Source: Theobroma cacao (lineage: Eukaryota > Streptophyta > Magnoliopsida > Malvales > Malvaceae). From it: a stretch of 64,000 nt of DNA. The notes beneath the pieces were generated by a model. The model made no database searches, was not told the origin of the DNA, and saw only the letters and a program-made list of their open reading frames with translations. Positions within the stretch are counted from its first letter, which is position 1, and every line of letters starts with the position of its first letter. The stretch is taken from NCBI RefSeq assembly GCF_000208745.1, contig NC_030851.1, forward strand, positions 40,387,662 to 40,451,661, given 5' to 3'. The position numbers and the translations under genes are program-made. Below are positions 62,098 to 64,000 of the stretch, piece after piece.

Positions 62098-62880
62098 TCA
62101 CTCTGTTGGCATCTCAAACCGGCAAATAGGGCAATAGTGGCTTTGCTTCAACCACTCTTCGATGCAGTCACCATGAAAAGTATGAGAACATGGCATCCGA
62201 GAAGCATTTGATCCAACCTTGAGTTCCTCCAAACAAATAACACAGTTTTCAGCTTCCAAACGCCTATTCTTGATTTTTTCTTCACCTTTTTTATCACACT
62301 CTGTAGCTTCCACTCGAACCCTCTTCAGCATCTTCTTGACTGATGACTCTTTGGCTGGAACCATGTTGTAGTTGCTTGATTCAAACTCCAATGCTGATTC
62401 TTCCACAGCTCTTTCGATCAAAACCTCCTCTTCCTCTTCCTCGTTTACGTGTTCCACAAGCGTTCCCCACAGCAGTGCATGCAAAGGCAAGACTCGACGT
62501 CCCTGGTTGGACTCCGAGGCTCCGATGCTAAGTCCTCGTCGGATGATCTCATCCATGATAGCATGGGACGAAGGAGCGTTGGGGTTGAGTCTGAGTCTTA
62601 GTAGCATGGGAGCAAGGATTCGGTAAGTCTGGTCATATCTTCTCAAAGCCTGGAGATCAAAACGAACGGTTTCTTGGAAGAAAAAAGAGTCGTCATCGTC
62701 AAGATTGACGAACTGATCAGTTACGCAATAATGGCGCCTGAGTCGGAGTTGAACGATGATGGTTAATTCAATTTGGAGAAAAGGGGGAGTGGGGTAAAAG
62801 ATTTCTGGTTCAGCGAAAGGTTGATAAAGAATGATATGTTGCAGGTTGAGGTTAGTGCTGTGGTAAGTAGGGAAAGCCAT
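62098..62880 (-). CDS. RING-H2 E3 ubiquitin ligase, array copy E
   Basis: An intronless gene of 260 residues from MAFPTYHSTNLNLQHIILYQ. The RING-H2 is at 213-253 (CVICLEELKVGSNASRMPCS, CPIC) with all ligands. The linker SSNYNMVPAKESSVKKMLKR and the run of six Glu match A and B closely. The N-terminal domain differs (LRLRRHYCVTDQFVNLDDDD). A TATAAAT box lies 77 bp upstream in the conserved GCCCATTAC context. It marks the right end of the array in this window. Confidence 0.9.
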   Translation of the reverse strand: MAFPTYHSTNLNLQHIILYQPFAEPEIFYPTPPFLQIELTIIVQLRLRRHYCVTDQFVNLDDDDSFFFQETVRFDLQALRRYDQTYRILAPMLLRLRLNPNAPSSHAIMDEIIRRGLSIGASESNQGRRVLPLHALLWGTLVEHVNEEEEEEVLIERAVEESALEFESSNYNMVPAKESSVKKMLKRVRVEATECDKKGEEKIKNRRLEAENCVICLEELKVGSNASRMPCSHTFHGDCIEEWLKQSHYCPICRFEMPTE

Positions 62881-62956
62881 TGGAGCAAAAACTTTGAGAG
62901 GAAAAGTCTTGCTCTAAACGATCAGAACAAGAACTGAAAATGTCAGTGTCAGTGGA

Positions 62957-62963
62957 ATTTATA
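62957..62963 (-). promoter_or_regulatory. TATA box of RING copy E
   Basis: TATAAAT on the minus strand, 77 bp before the E start codon. Confidence 0.65.
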
Positions 62964-63135
62964 GTAATGGGCAATGGCGGTAGTTGCTTGCTTGCCGCCA
63001 GGGAAATCCTAATTGAAATAGGAGTAAGGTTAAGATAAGCTATATGCTTTTTTTTTTTTTTGTATAATTGGGGAAGATAAGCTATATGCTTGATAAAAAA
63101 AATTTCTCCCATTAGGCTTTGCTAGCTATATGCTT

Positions 63136-63281
63136 GACAAATCAAAATTTTTAAAATAAAATTAGTTTGGTAATTAAAATAAAAAATTTGAAATTATCAA
63201 AATTGTTGGCATTTGAATTAGGTAATTTGGAGGGGTTTAACTTCTCATTAGTTGGAAACTGTATATTTATTGATTTTTCAT
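63136..63281 (+). repeat. Dispersed 144-bp repeat, copy 2
   Basis: Partner of 51720-51863, in the 5' flank of copy E. Confidence 0.85.
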
Positions 63282-63337
63282 TTTTCATATTGCTAATAAT
63301 ATCTATACATTATTACAAATCTAACCAAACCTATACC

Positions 63338-63359
63338 TATATATATATATATATATATA
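63338..63359. repeat. TA dinucleotide microsatellite
   Basis: Eleven TA units. Confidence 0.9.
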
Positions 63360-63861
63360 ATTAGAATTTAAAATTATTTTTTTGTATCATACTCAACCAG
63401 ATTAACTAATTAAATTGGAACTAATTCTTACAATTGGTTCAAACATACCAACAACAAAAGCATCATCCTCAATCCTCAACTGGATATATTGAACCCAATG
63501 CCAGTGCATACCTCTGACAACAGTTTCCAACTGTTAGCCATTACAACAAGGATTGAGACCTTGTCAGCTTTCTTATGATATCATTGCTTTACAGAAGCAA
63601 AGCAAATATACCAACTTCTCAACTCTCGAAAGCAGAATATCAAATTACATTCAGTGAATCTGATATGAATTCTGCAACAGAACATTTGTTCATGTCGTGT
63701 ATAGAATCTAGTTTGTCTTCTGCATATTGGGGCTGAATTTCTCACTTCATTAACCAGACTCTGGGTGTCATGCTTAAATGCCTGGTTCCTGATAGCACCC
63801 AAAATCCAAATTCTGCTCAGCAAAATAAGGGAAGAAAGCTTAACTGTGACTGATAGCAGAT

Positions 63862-63971
63862 GGAATTGATCTCAAGCAAGAATTCGAGATAAACCTTGTG
63901 TTCCAAGTCGTTTAAAGGAATTGGTGTCAATCAAGAATTTGAGATAAACCTTGTGTTCCAAGTTGTTTAAA
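63862..63971. repeat. 55-bp tandem duplication
   Basis: Units 63862-63916 and 63917-63971 share GAGATAAACCTTGTGTTCCA and GTTTAAA with about six differences. It may continue past the window. Confidence 0.92.
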
Positions 63972-64000
63972 TTTAACCATGGCAGGTTTTGAACGCTTCT

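Larger units (their letters stand above)
62881..64000. other. RING E promoter and right-edge spacer
   Basis: Promoter of E, the second copy of the 144-bp repeat, a TA microsatellite (63338-63359) and a 55-bp tandem duplication near the edge. No coding gene could be supported in the remainder. Confidence 0.5.

Overview
This is a nuclear genome segment from a flowering plant, almost certainly a eudicot. It has GT-AG introns, AT-rich intergenic DNA, plant-specific gene families (TCP, HVA22, PRAF-type PH/RCC1/FYVE) and proteins that align closely with their Arabidopsis counterparts as I remember them. I cannot fix the species from sequence alone; a woody rosid such as Malvales is only a guess.

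Layout. (1) 1-4300: the 5' end of a PRAF-type gene (four coding exons, minus strand, running off the left edge), then a complete five-exon HVA22 gene (minus). (2) 4300-19400: a gene-poor stretch holding one intronless class I TCP gene, TCP15-like (minus, 8450-9565). It also holds microsatellites, a 63-N gap and an isolated cluster of regulatory-type motifs near 16.3 kb. (3) 19425-33267: a MOG1/Ran-binding gene (minus), an initiator tRNA-Met (minus), CUL3A (plus, two exons) and an HDHD3-like HAD hydrolase (minus, nine exons). (4) 35996-48751: a DUF616 (MUCI70/TOD1-like) glycosyltransferase candidate (minus, seven coding exons), HGH1 (plus, nine exons) and ORC6 (plus, ten exons), the last with a palindromic E2F site in its promoter. 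(5) 49.6-63.3 kb: a tandem array of five intronless RING-H2 E3 ligase paralogues, all on the minus strand, with duplicated flanks, a receptor-kinase relic and a 395-bp exact-length repeat split by a single N.

Apart from the array, the genes are conserved single-copy-type housekeeping or regulatory genes: ubiquitin ligase scaffold, Ran-pathway nuclear import, replication origin licensing, translation-factor chaperone and initiator tRNA. They form no operon-like unit. The RING array is the accessory part. A and B are the youngest duplicates (constant offset of 2386 bp); C and D are more diverged; E retains the A/B-type linker and RING. Core promoters have diverged between copies: TATA is kept in A, D and E, mutated in B and lost in C. 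I found no intact transposable element, CRISPR array or virus.

Exon coordinates were derived by hand from splice-site consensus, reading-frame closure and family similarity. Every multi-exon model given as complete closes in frame from ATG to stop.
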